Below, piece after piece: positions 45,748-53,244 of a stretch of DNA of 64,000 bases (its first letter is position 1; each line of letters starts with the position of its first letter). Source of the DNA: Scybalomonas sp905214925 (GTDB lineage: Bacteria > Bacillota > Clostridia > Lachnospirales > Lachnospiraceae). Location: assembly GCA_905214925.1 (NCBI GenBank), contig CAJMOB010000004.1:1-64000 (forward strand). The letters are read 5' to 3'. Made by a program: the position numbers and the translations under genes. Below the pieces are notes generated by a model. The model ran no database searches and was not told the origin of the DNA. It saw only the letters and a list, made by a program, of their open reading frames with translations.

Positions 45748-46611
45748 TTATCTTTCTACTGTCATTTTTGCTGTTACACCATACCCTTGTTCTTCAATTC
45801 GAACTCCGTACTCATCGGATACAATATAGTCAAGATATGCTTTGATGACTCCCTTTGGTTCGCCTTTTGTATACATATACTCATATCCCCATACTGGATA
45901 GCTTCCATTATACGTATTTTCTAATGTAGGCTCTACACCATCAATTGCAAGGGCAGAAACTTTATTGTTATGAACGATATAAGGCAACGCCACATAACCA
46001 ATTGCTCCCTTATTATCAGCAACTGTTTGTAATAATGTACCAGAATCATCGGTTTCTAATGCAGCACCACTCATTTCTTCATTTCCATCTAATGCGTACT
46101 CACGAAATACTGCTCTTGTTCCTGATGTTTGTGGACGCGCTATTAAAAGAATTTCTAAATCTGGTCCGCCAACTTCTTTCCAGTTTTTTATTTTTCCTGT
46201 AAAAATATCAATTAACTGCTGTTTTGTTAACCCATTTACTTCTTTTGCTAATTCAGGGTTTACAACGGTAGCAATTGTTACGGTACAAACTTTATGTGCT
46301 ACAAGCTGACTATAATATTTTTCTTCTAACTTATCTTCTGCTGGAACATCCGAGTTTCCAATATCCACAGAACCATCTGCTACTTGTTTTAGTCCTGTTC
46401 CAGAACCTCCAGCGTTTAATGTAACAGAAACATCTGGATTCGTTTCTTTAAACTTCTCTGCTGCATCCTTTGCTAATGGAAGAAGAGCGGAGGAACCAGA
46501 ACCTGTAATAAATCCTGATACTCCAGTTGTTCCATTGCTAGAGCAACCTACGAAACTAAATGCCATGATTCCAACTAGGCACATTGCCATCAGTCTCTTT
46601 AATTTTCTCAT
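45748..46611 (-). CDS. pstS: Phosphate-binding lipoprotein PstS
   Basis: A 287-residue phosphate binder with a lipoprotein signal (lipobox FVGC near residue 22). Phosphate-contact blocks are GSGSSALLPLAKDAA, NAGGSGTGLKQVADGSVDIGNSDVP and RPQTSGTRAVFREYAL. It is the first gene of pstSCAB-phoU-phoP-phoR. Confidence 0.95.
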   Translation of the reverse strand: MRKLKRLMAMCLVGIMAFSFVGCSSNGTTGVSGFITGSGSSALLPLAKDAAEKFKETNPDVSVTLNAGGSGTGLKQVADGSVDIGNSDVPAEDKLEEKYYSQLVAHKVCTVTIATVVNPELAKEVNGLTKQQLIDIFTGKIKNWKEVGGPDLEILLIARPQTSGTRAVFREYALDGNEEMSGAALETDDSGTLLQTVADNKGAIGYVALPYIVHNNKVSALAIDGVEPTLENTYNGSYPVWGYEYMYTKGEPKGVIKAYLDYIVSDEYGVRIEEQGYGVTAKMTVER

Positions 46612-46634
46612 ATGCGTTCTCTCCTGTTGCCTAT

Positions 46635-46739
46635 ATTATATTTATAGGGAATTTTTCTTTTACATATTATTTTTTACATTATTAACTATAAAGATCCTAT
46701 GTTAAATGTAAGATCGGATCTATGTTAAATCTATGTAAA
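46635..46739 (-). promoter_or_regulatory. PhoP-box-like repeats and promoter of the pst operon
   Basis: On the minus strand TTTACATA, TTAACATA and TTAACATA occur at 46732-46739, 46721-46728 and 46698-46705, the first two exactly 11 bp apart as in PhoP boxes. TATAAT (46635-46640) lacks a good -35, as expected for PhoP activation. Confidence 0.75.
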
Positions 46740-46828
46740 ATTCTTCCCATATCCGTTAAGAATTATTAATGATAAGAAAGCTACGAATTATTTCCTATTA
46801 ACACACAACGATGAGAATTTCGCGAAAA

Positions 46829-46864
46829 AAAAGAGATAGTATTTGTAAAAACACTATCTCTTTT
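46829..46864. terminator. Terminator of the siderophore importer operon
   Basis: GAGATAGT and ACTATCTC with flanking A and T tracts form a hairpin about 70 bp after the yclQ-like stop codon. It works in either direction. Confidence 0.85.
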
Positions 46865-46888
46865 CCACTTTTATATTTTCATTTAACA

Positions 46889-46907
46889 AATGTAAAATCT
46901 ATGTTAA
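46889..46907 (-). promoter_or_regulatory. Distal PhoP-box-like repeat pair
   Basis: TTAACATA (46900-46907) and TTTACATT (46889-46896) are 11 bp apart on the minus strand, in the 3' untranslated part of the siderophore operon and about 280 bp before pstS. They may be an upstream PhoP site. Confidence 0.5.
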
Positions 46908-46930
46908 ATTACTTGTTATTTCATTTTATC

Positions 46931-47968
46931 TTATAATGCATTAACAACTTCTTGAATCATCTCTTTTACAGAAGTAAGACCAGCTCCACCAAGGTACCAT
47001 GTATCTGGTTCTAAGTAAATAATTTCATTATTTTTTCCAGCATTTGTACCTTTTACTAAATCGTTATCTAATGTATCAGATGCTTTTACTTCTCCACCAA
47101 CAACAGCGGTACGATCGATAACAAATAAGATATCTGGATTTACTTTTGAAATGTATTCAAAACTTGCTTCTTGACCGTGTGTAGATACTTCAATTGTATC
47201 ATCGGCTGCTTTTACACCAAGAACATCATGTACGATTCCAAAACGGGAACCTTTTCCATAAGCGCTAAGGCTACCATCATTTGTTAAAATTACAAGCGCA
47301 TTTTTACCACTTTTTTCTGCTTTTTCCTGTCCTTCTTTCACTAATGCTTCGATTTCTTTTAACTTTTCTGTTGCCTCATCTTGTTTTCCAAATAACTCAG
47401 CAATCATATTTACATTTCTTTCGAAATCTCCCATATAATTGGTAGCTTCTTGATCAATATAAACAGTTGGAGCAATTTTATTGAGTTCCTCATAGTAATC
47501 GCTTTGACGTCCGCTAATAAAGATGACATCTGGTTTAAACTCATAAATTCCCTCGATATCTGGTTGTTTAATTCCACCTGCATTGGTAGCTGTTGCATAT
47601 TGGTCTAAATAAGAAGTTAAGTTTTCTGTAGGCACTGCTACTTCTGTATCAACATCTAATGCATCAATAATATCTAAAATTCCTAAGTCAAAAACCACCG
47701 CTTTCTTTGGATTCATCGGTACTACAGAAGTTCCTTTTGAATGTACAATTGTCATCTCATCTCCATTTACGGTATAGCTATCTTCCACGCTTTGGCTTTC
47801 TTCCCCTTTTTCTGTTTTACTTGCGCTAGCAGTAGCATCTGTACCCTCAGCACTTGTTGTCACTTCTGTTTTTGTTGTTGCTTCTGCTCCTGATTTTGTG
47901 TTTCCGCAACCTGCTAACATTGAAACTGCTAATGCTGTACATAACACAGCTGGTAAAATTTTTCTCAT
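46931..47968 (-). CDS. yclQ: Siderophore-binding lipoprotein (YclQ/CeuA-like)
   Basis: A 345-residue class-III binding protein with lipobox LAGC near residue 21 and a long Thr/Ser/Glu linker. The signature KKAVVFDLGILDIIDALDVDTEVAVPTENL and the block IYEFKPDVIFISGRQSDYYEEL match the YclQ/CeuA/FatB group that binds catecholate siderophores such as petrobactin. It is the last gene of a yclNOPQ-type operon. Confidence 0.88.
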   Translation of the reverse strand: MRKILPAVLCTALAVSMLAGCGNTKSGAEATTKTEVTTSAEGTDATASASKTEKGEESQSVEDSYTVNGDEMTIVHSKGTSVVPMNPKKAVVFDLGILDIIDALDVDTEVAVPTENLTSYLDQYATATNAGGIKQPDIEGIYEFKPDVIFISGRQSDYYEELNKIAPTVYIDQEATNYMGDFERNVNMIAELFGKQDEATEKLKEIEALVKEGQEKAEKSGKNALVILTNDGSLSAYGKGSRFGIVHDVLGVKAADDTIEVSTHGQEASFEYISKVNPDILFVIDRTAVVGGEVKASDTLDNDLVKGTNAGKNNEIIYLEPDTWYLGGAGLTSVKEMIQEVVNAL

Positions 47969-48053
47969 ATCATTTTCCTTCCTTTATGTTGATTTTTATC
48001 GTTGTTTCTTTATAAAAAATCTGTCCTTTTATCAGCGTTATTCTATCAATACT

Positions 48054-48812
48054 TTATTGATAGTAGAAACAGATCTTCTTTCCATCAATTGTTTTTACTG
48101 AGATATCCATGCCATAGATTTCTTTTAATACGTTTTCATCAATCACTTCTTCTGTATCCCCTTGACAGATCACTTGTCCATTTTTCATAGCTACAATATG
48201 ATCCGCATAACAAGAAACAAAATTAATATCATGGATAACGACCATAATGGTCTTTCCTTTTTCTTTAATCAAACGCTTTAATACTTTCATAATCTGTACG
48301 GAATGTCGCATATCTAAGTTGTTTAACGGTTCATCCAAAAAGATATATTCTGTATCCTGTGCGATGACCATCGCAATAAATGCCATCTGTCTTTGTCCAC
48401 CACTTAATTCATCTAAATAGCGGTCTTCCAACTCTTTTAATTCCATATAGTCAATGGCTTCTTCTACTTTTTTCTCGTCTTCCTTTGTCAATTTTCCTTT
48501 TGAATAAGGAAATCTTCCAAATTCCACAAGTTCTTTGACTGTCAGACGAATATTTAAATGATTGGTCTGTTTTAATATGGAAAGTTTTTTAGCAAGCACT
48601 TGTGTCTTCCAATTTTTTAACTCAACTTCATCAATATAAACTTCTCCTAAATCTTTTGAAAGCGTTCGACTGATAATAGAAAGCACTGTACTTTTTCCTG
48701 CTCCGTTACTCCCAACAAAAGCAATAATCTTTTCTTTTGGCAGTTGTATTGTGACATTATCAACAACCTTTTTTTCTCCATAACTTTTTTGAATTCCTTT
48801 TGTTGCAATCAT
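48054..48812 (-). CDS. yclP: Siderophore ABC transporter ATPase (YclP-like)
   Basis: A 252-residue ATPase of the FecE/FepC class: Walker A GSNGAGKST (34-42), signature LSGGQRQMAFIAMVIAQ and Walker B YIFLDEPLNNLD. Its ATG overlaps the stop of the upstream permease by 4 bp. Confidence 0.92.
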   Translation of the reverse strand: MIATKGIQKSYGEKKVVDNVTIQLPKEKIIAFVGSNGAGKSTVLSIISRTLSKDLGEVYIDEVELKNWKTQVLAKKLSILKQTNHLNIRLTVKELVEFGRFPYSKGKLTKEDEKKVEEAIDYMELKELEDRYLDELSGGQRQMAFIAMVIAQDTEYIFLDEPLNNLDMRHSVQIMKVLKRLIKEKGKTIMVVIHDINFVSCYADHIVAMKNGQVICQGDTEEVIDENVLKEIYGMDISVKTIDGKKICFYYQ

Positions 48813-49780
48813 CGTTTCGCCTCCTTAACCATTAAGTAAATAAAGTAAATTCCACCGACAAAGTTTACAATAACGCTAATCGTCGTATTAAATTCAAATA
48901 CTCGTTCTACTACCATCTGTCCAAAAATCAATGCAAAAGCTCCTAAGAAAAAAGCTCCTAAAATTCTTGTACTATGGTGATATGTCATAAGCATTTCTCG
49001 TGACAAACTTGCAACTAAAATTCCTAAAAACGTAATAGGACCTGTTAATGCTGTGGATACCGCCACAAGAACTGCTGTATTCATCAAATTTTTAAATAAC
49101 ATTCTTCGATAAGGAATTCCTAAACTAATGGCATGATCTTGTCCTAATGCCATCGCATCTAGCGTTCTACAATCACGCCAAGTTAAAATCATACTTCCTA
49201 ATACGATGAGAATACTGATTCCAAATAAATCTTCATTAATCTTATCAAAGCCTGCAAACATCTTTCCTTGCAAAATCAAAAACTCATTTGGGTCTAATAG
49301 TACTTGCATAAACGTTGCTAATCCATTAAACAACCCACCAACAATCATTCCAGCAAGAACTAAAAAGTAAACACTTTTCCCTTCTTTCCAAAATAAAAGA
49401 GCAAAGAGCAGAAAAGAAAAAACAAGCATCGCCCCAATGGAAAGAAAATAGCTGCTCATTCCTGTCATCATTGTTAATTGTTTTGATCCAAAGAAAAATA
49501 CAATGACGGTCTGGATAAATAAGTATAGGGAATCCAATCCCATAACACTTGGCGTTAAAATTTTATTATTGGTCACTGTCTGAAACGTCACAGAAGAATA
49601 ACCAATACAATAACTCGTAAGCAACATAGCTCCTATTTTCTTTAATCTTCTTGGTAGAAAAAATCCCATATTATCTTGATTCAGACCCCAACCAAGAAAA
49701 ATAAGTATGGCAACAGCTGTGAGAAGTGCTAAAATCCCAATCATTTTTTTTGAAGAAATACGTTTCTTTGTCATCTCCAT
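48809..49780 (-). CDS. yclO: Siderophore ABC transporter permease (YclO-like)
   Basis: A 323-residue FecCD-family permease with about nine or ten membrane segments. VSTALTGPITFLGILVASLSREM is the conserved FecCD loop region. It shares one base with the upstream permease stop. Confidence 0.9.
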   Translation of the reverse strand: MEMTKKRISSKKMIGILALLTAVAILIFLGWGLNQDNMGFFLPRRLKKIGAMLLTSYCIGYSSVTFQTVTNNKILTPSVMGLDSLYLFIQTVIVFFFGSKQLTMMTGMSSYFLSIGAMLVFSFLLFALLFWKEGKSVYFLVLAGMIVGGLFNGLATFMQVLLDPNEFLILQGKMFAGFDKINEDLFGISILIVLGSMILTWRDCRTLDAMALGQDHAISLGIPYRRMLFKNLMNTAVLVAVSTALTGPITFLGILVASLSREMLMTYHHSTRILGAFFLGAFALIFGQMVVERVFEFNTTISVIVNFVGGIYFIYLMVKEAKR

Positions 49781-50790
49781 TACGCACCTCCCTTTCTATT
49801 TTTCCAAAATAATAATATGGTAAATAAAAAGCTTCCAATTACGCTGACCACAACACTAATATTCATCTCATATGGCGCAATAATGATTCTTCCAAAAATA
49901 TCACAAGCCATAACAAAAATAGCACCTAATAAAGCGGTTTCAAATAAGGTTCCTTTTAAGTTATCTCCATGATAAAGAGATACTAAGTTAGGCACGATTA
50001 ACCCAATAAAAGGAATACTTCCAACGGTTACGACAACAAGAGAGGTTGTAAATGCCACAACAACTAATCCAATCATGACAACTCTCTTATGGTTTAATCC
50101 AAGACTTGTGGAAAAGGACTCTCCCATTCCTGCAATTGTAAATTTACTAGCGTAAAAGTAAACAAGAATCAAACATGGAATCCCAAGATATAACATCTCG
50201 TACCTTCCTTTAATAACAAGTGAAAAATTCCCTTGCAACCAAGAGGAAATATTTTGAACAATATCGTATTGATACGCAAAAAAAGTCGTAATGGAACTTA
50301 CCACATTTCCCATCATCATACCAATTAATGGAACGATAAACGCATTTTTTACTTGCAAGCCATTTAATAAAACCATAAATAAAATCGTTCCTACAAAAGC
50401 AACTCCAAAAGCTAAAATAACTTTCATCATTGTTGCTTGGCTTCCTGCAAATAAAATGGAAATTGCTACACCCATACGGCACCATTCCATCGTACCTGCT
50501 GTCGATGGAGAGACAAATCGATTGTTTGTAATGGTTTGCATAATCAAGCCTGCTAAACTTAGAAGAGCTCCAGTAATAATAATGCTAAATGTTCTTGGCA
50601 AGCGACTAATATTGACAAGGAAATACTCTTTTCCATTTCCTCTTAACAAATCCATTAGATGAAACTCTTCTGCCCCTATGCTAATAGACACAATTGACAA
50701 TATGAGTAAAGCCACAATCAAAATGCTATAGGTAAGCACACGACTCTTTTTTCCATTTTTCTTAACTGTGCTTACTTCTGTTCTTTCCAT
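49780..50790 (-). CDS. yclN: Siderophore ABC transporter permease (YclN-like)
   Basis: A 336-residue FecCD-family permease containing RLPRTFSIIITGALLSLAGLIMQ, the usual N-terminal signature, and GSIPFIGLIVPNLVSLYHGDN. It is the first gene of the siderophore operon and lies downstream of two DtxR-like palindromes. Confidence 0.92.
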   Translation of the reverse strand: MERTEVSTVKKNGKKSRVLTYSILIVALLILSIVSISIGAEEFHLMDLLRGNGKEYFLVNISRLPRTFSIIITGALLSLAGLIMQTITNNRFVSPSTAGTMEWCRMGVAISILFAGSQATMMKVILAFGVAFVGTILFMVLLNGLQVKNAFIVPLIGMMMGNVVSSITTFFAYQYDIVQNISSWLQGNFSLVIKGRYEMLYLGIPCLILVYFYASKFTIAGMGESFSTSLGLNHKRVVMIGLVVVAFTTSLVVVTVGSIPFIGLIVPNLVSLYHGDNLKGTLFETALLGAIFVMACDIFGRIIIAPYEMNISVVVSVIGSFLFTILLFWKNRKGGA

Positions 50791-50853
50791 AGCGAAATCC
50801 TTTCTTTTATCTTCTTGGAAAATCCCTCAACTTATATGGAATATTTTCAAAAA

Positions 50854-50869
50854 GTTAGTCTAAGCTAAT
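50854..50869 (-). promoter_or_regulatory. Second DtxR-like operator before yclN
   Basis: GTTAGTCTAAGCTAAT matches the palindrome pattern GTTAGTyTAnnCTAAC and lies in the leader, between the main operator and the yclN start codon. Confidence 0.55.
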
Positions 50870-50980
50870 CATTTAAGAAAAAAAATATAAAATCTGTTTA
50901 CTGATTTCTTATATATTTTTTCCTCTTTATCCCAATTATTTTTCTATTTTCCAATTTATTTTTCTTTATTTTATCATTTG

Positions 50981-51041
50981 GTTAGTTTACACTAACAGCA
51001 ACATGTGTTAAATTATATAGGAGCTATTCTTATTTTGTCAA
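50981..51041 (-). promoter_or_regulatory. Promoter and operator of the siderophore importer operon
   Basis: TTGACA (51036-51041) and TATAAT (51012-51017) are spaced 18 bp on the minus strand. GTTAGTTTACACTAAC (50981-50996), an almost perfect palindrome, begins just after the expected start site, a suitable place for a DtxR-type iron repressor. Confidence 0.75.
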
Positions 51042-51148
51042 GTCTTTTTTTATTTTCCAAAATAAGGTATTGATAAACTATCTCCTGATTATTTTTATTA
51101 TTTATCATGCACAACAAATACAAAAATTTATGAAAGAAAGGACCTATT

Positions 51149-52015
51149 ATGTGGATCTTATTTGCAATTGCTTCCTCTATTTTTGCAGGATTAACGGCAA
51201 TCTTATCAAAAATCGGAATTGAATCCGTAAACTCTCATTTGGCAACTGCCATTCGAACAACTGTTGTTTTATTCTTTTCTTGGCTTCTCGTTTTTATCAG
51301 TGGACATCAAACGGAAATTACTTCCATCACGTTTTACACGCTTTGTTTCCTCATTCTATCAGGAGTGAGCACTGGAATCTCATGGCTTTTTTATTTTCGC
51401 GCCATGCAACTTGGAGAGGTAAATAAAGTATCTGCCATTGATAAAACAAGTACCATCCTGACCATTCTCTTAGCCTTTTTCTTTTTAAAAGAACCAATTT
51501 CACTTAAAAGCCTTGGTGGAATTTTATTCATCGCTTTTGGTACATGGCTTATGACAGGACTCCGCTCCCTAGCAGAGTTAAAATCTCATAATACTACGGA
51601 TTATCGTTGGCTTTTTTATGGATTTGGATCTGCCTTTTTTGCTAGCTTAACTGCCATATTCGGAAAAATTGGAATTGAAAATGTAAACTCCCAGTTAGGA
51701 ACTGCTATACGAACCATTTTTGTTCTTATTTGCGCTTGGGGACTTGTTTTCATTCAAGGAAAACAAAAAGAATTAAAACAGATTTCAAGGAAAAATTGGC
51801 TGTATTTATTGTTATCAGGAATTGCAACAGGAGCTTCTTGGATTTGCTATTACCGTGCTTTGCAAGATGGTAATGCAAGTGTTGTCGTACCAATTGATAA
51901 ACTGAGCATATTGGTAACGGTTATTTTCTCCTACTTTGTATTAAAAGAAACAATTTCCAATCGAACAAAACTTGGTGTTTCCTTTTTACTCATTGGAACT
52001 TTATTATTAATTTAA
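51149..52015 (+). CDS. EamA-family (drug/metabolite superfamily) transporter
   Basis: A 288-residue, ten-segment membrane protein made of two repeated EamA halves (AGLTAILSKIGIESVNSHLATAIRTTVVL and ASLTAIFGKIGIENVNSQLGTAIRTIFVL), nearly identical at their starts. It exports or imports an unknown metabolite. The near identity of halves suggests recent internal homogenisation or strong constraint. It is divergent from the siderophore operon, but iron control is not evident. Confidence 0.85.
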   Translation: MWILFAIASSIFAGLTAILSKIGIESVNSHLATAIRTTVVLFFSWLLVFISGHQTEITSITFYTLCFLILSGVSTGISWLFYFRAMQLGEVNKVSAIDKTSTILTILLAFFFLKEPISLKSLGGILFIAFGTWLMTGLRSLAELKSHNTTDYRWLFYGFGSAFFASLTAIFGKIGIENVNSQLGTAIRTIFVLICAWGLVFIQGKQKELKQISRKNWLYLLLSGIATGASWICYYRALQDGNASVVVPIDKLSILVTVIFSYFVLKETISNRTKLGVSFLLIGTLLLI

Positions 52016-52044
52016 TAAAACAGTCTATTATTACTAGAACAGGA

Positions 52045-52103
52045 CAAAGTATGCATTGCACACTCTTCGCGACTTTAAGTTACTTCTAGCAATGCACACT
52101 TTG
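52045..52103. repeat. Inverted repeat after the EamA gene
   Basis: CAAAGTATGCATTGC (52045-52059) and GCAATGCACACTTTG (52089-52103) are imperfect complements. The sequence continues into the dispersed repeat at 52147 and may be part of the same larger element. Confidence 0.4.
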
Positions 52104-52146
52104 CGGCGCGCGAGCAGTTTGCGAAGCAAAATTATCTTCTTTGCGA

Positions 52147-52227
52147 GCTGCGCATCGCTTACACGTAGTGCTTTTTTATGTTATAGGATGTCTTGCCTTG
52201 CGAGGAATTTCCTATAACATAAAAAAA
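52147..52227. repeat. Dispersed intergenic hairpin repeat, copy 2
   Basis: GCTGCGCATCG is followed by GTGCTTTTTTATGTTATAGG and, after a short loop, by the complement TTCCTATAACATAAAAAAA. It is related to 6531-6609 and partly to 28853-28927. Its right A tract is shared with the small RNA terminator. Confidence 0.65.
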
Positions 52228-52262
52228 GCTCCATCTCATGAAACATGAAACGGAGCTTTTTT
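52221..52262 (-). terminator. Terminator of the candidate small RNA
   Basis: GCTCC and GGAGC with an inner CATG/CATG pairing are followed by seven T on the minus strand. Confidence 0.85.
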
Positions 52263-52331
52263 CGTAGTATAATAGTAGTGTAATAGTAGTTTATAAGGAA
52301 ATATAAAGTTAGTTTAAACTAACTTAATGTA
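52222..52331 (-). ncRNA. Candidate metal-regulated small RNA
   Basis: A complete transcription unit of about 110 nt with no open frame of useful length. The promoter TTGACA (52360-52365) and TATAAT (52338-52343) is followed at once by a 20-bp perfect palindrome (52306-52325) of the type found before the siderophore operon, then by a single-stranded stretch with ACTACTATTA twice and a TTTCCTT segment, then by a terminator (52221-52262). It resembles the layout of Fur-controlled regulatory RNAs such as RyhB or FsrA, but sequence similarity to them was not seen. Confidence 0.6.
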
Positions 52332-52365
52332 ATTCATATTATAACATCTAATTTTAGTTTGTCAA
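52306..52365 (-). promoter_or_regulatory. Promoter and perfect DtxR-like operator of the candidate small RNA
   Basis: TTGACA (52360-52365), a 16-bp spacer and TATAAT (52338-52343). AAGTTAGTTTAAACTAACTT (52306-52325) is perfectly self-complementary and lies at about +6 to +25, the same position as the operator of the siderophore promoter. Confidence 0.75.
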
Positions 52366-52410
52366 GATTTTTTTAATAAAATCTTATCCTATTTTTTCTT
52401 CTACTTAATT

Positions 52411-53109
52411 TTATAAAGACACTTTTATAATCTCTTTATAACGATCCATAAGTTCTGTCAAAAAGAATGGATTTGTTTTCTCATCGGAACAAACAGATAT
52501 AATAATTTTCGTAATCCCATTATCCTGTCTTTTTATCTGTACCTTCTCCACTTGAAACCCATTTTCATGGAAACCCGATTGTAAAATAGCGGATACATTA
52601 ATCTCTGATTCCACTTGCTCTATGTATTCAATCTCGATGTCCCTTTCTACTTCTACATTATCTGTGACATTATTTTTTCTTCCAAGAAATAACTCAGAAA
52701 ATATAACCATAACTGTCGTTAATATTCCTATCAAGTAGAGTCCTGCTCCCATTGCCATTCCGACACCAACCGTTGCCCAAATTCCTGCTGATGTTGTTAA
52801 CCCAATGATATTATTATTTTTTGATAAAATCATTCCAGAACCTAAAAATCCTATGGCTGTTACAATTCCAGCCGCCACACGAGAGGGATCTAACTTTATA
52901 TATTCTCCTAATACATCATCAAACCCATATTTTGAAAGAACAATCATAAGTGCAGCCGTAATTGCCACAATCACATGGGTCTTTGGTCCTGCCATCTTTC
53001 TCTTTGTTTGTCTTTCTAATCCAATCACATATCCACAAATTCCTGCCAACAAAATTCTACCAACATACCCTAACTGCAATACAATATATTGTACGAATGC
53101 TTCTTCCAT
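52411..53109 (-). CDS. MgtC/SapB-family membrane protein
   Basis: A 232-residue protein with four to five membrane segments in the first 150 residues (CGYVIGLERQTKRKMAG, RVAAGIVTAIGFLGSGMIL, GLTTSAGIWATVGVGMAMG), the MgtC hallmarks, and a C-terminal ACT-like cytoplasmic part (INVSAILQSGFHENGFQVEKVQIK). MgtC proteins affect magnesium and phosphate homeostasis. The ATG at 53109 (MEEAFVQ) is preferred over 53130 because GAAGGGAG lies just before it. Confidence 0.87.
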   Translation of the reverse strand: MEEAFVQYIVLQLGYVGRILLAGICGYVIGLERQTKRKMAGPKTHVIVAITAALMIVLSKYGFDDVLGEYIKLDPSRVAAGIVTAIGFLGSGMILSKNNNIIGLTTSAGIWATVGVGMAMGAGLYLIGILTTVMVIFSELFLGRKNNVTDNVEVERDIEIEYIEQVESEINVSAILQSGFHENGFQVEKVQIKRQDNGITKIIISVCSDEKTNPFFLTELMDRYKEIIKVSL

Positions 53110-53150
53110 ATTTGCACTCCCTTCTACCATTTTTATCTTTTCTTTAGACA

Positions 53151-53196
53151 GATAGGGCTGCCTATAAAATTTCTTTTATAAACTCAGCCCTATCTA
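53151..53196. terminator. Hairpin between the ABC permease and MgtC genes
   Basis: AGATAGGGCTG (53151-53161) and CAGCCCTATCT (53186-53196) are exact complements. A T-rich tail follows only on the plus strand, so termination of the minus-strand permease gene is not certain. Confidence 0.45.
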
Positions 53197-53244
53197 TTTC
53201 CTTTTATTCTTTTTCTTTTGCGTACACGAATGCCATATATTCTT

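Larger units (their letters stand above)
50791..51148. other. Intergenic region between divergent yclN and EamA genes
   Basis: 358 bp containing the siderophore promoter and two DtxR-like palindromes on its minus strand. For the plus strand only an AAAGGA ribosome site before the EamA gene is clear; its promoter was not identified. Confidence 0.6.

Noticed and set aside
46889..46907. PhoP-like repeats as control of the yclQ gene
   Set aside because: They lie after its stop codon; the orientation and period fit pstS better.
52306..52325. Palindrome as an operator of the MgtC gene
   Set aside because: It lies downstream of the MgtC stop codon, with a consensus promoter pointing away from that gene, so it belongs to the small RNA unit.
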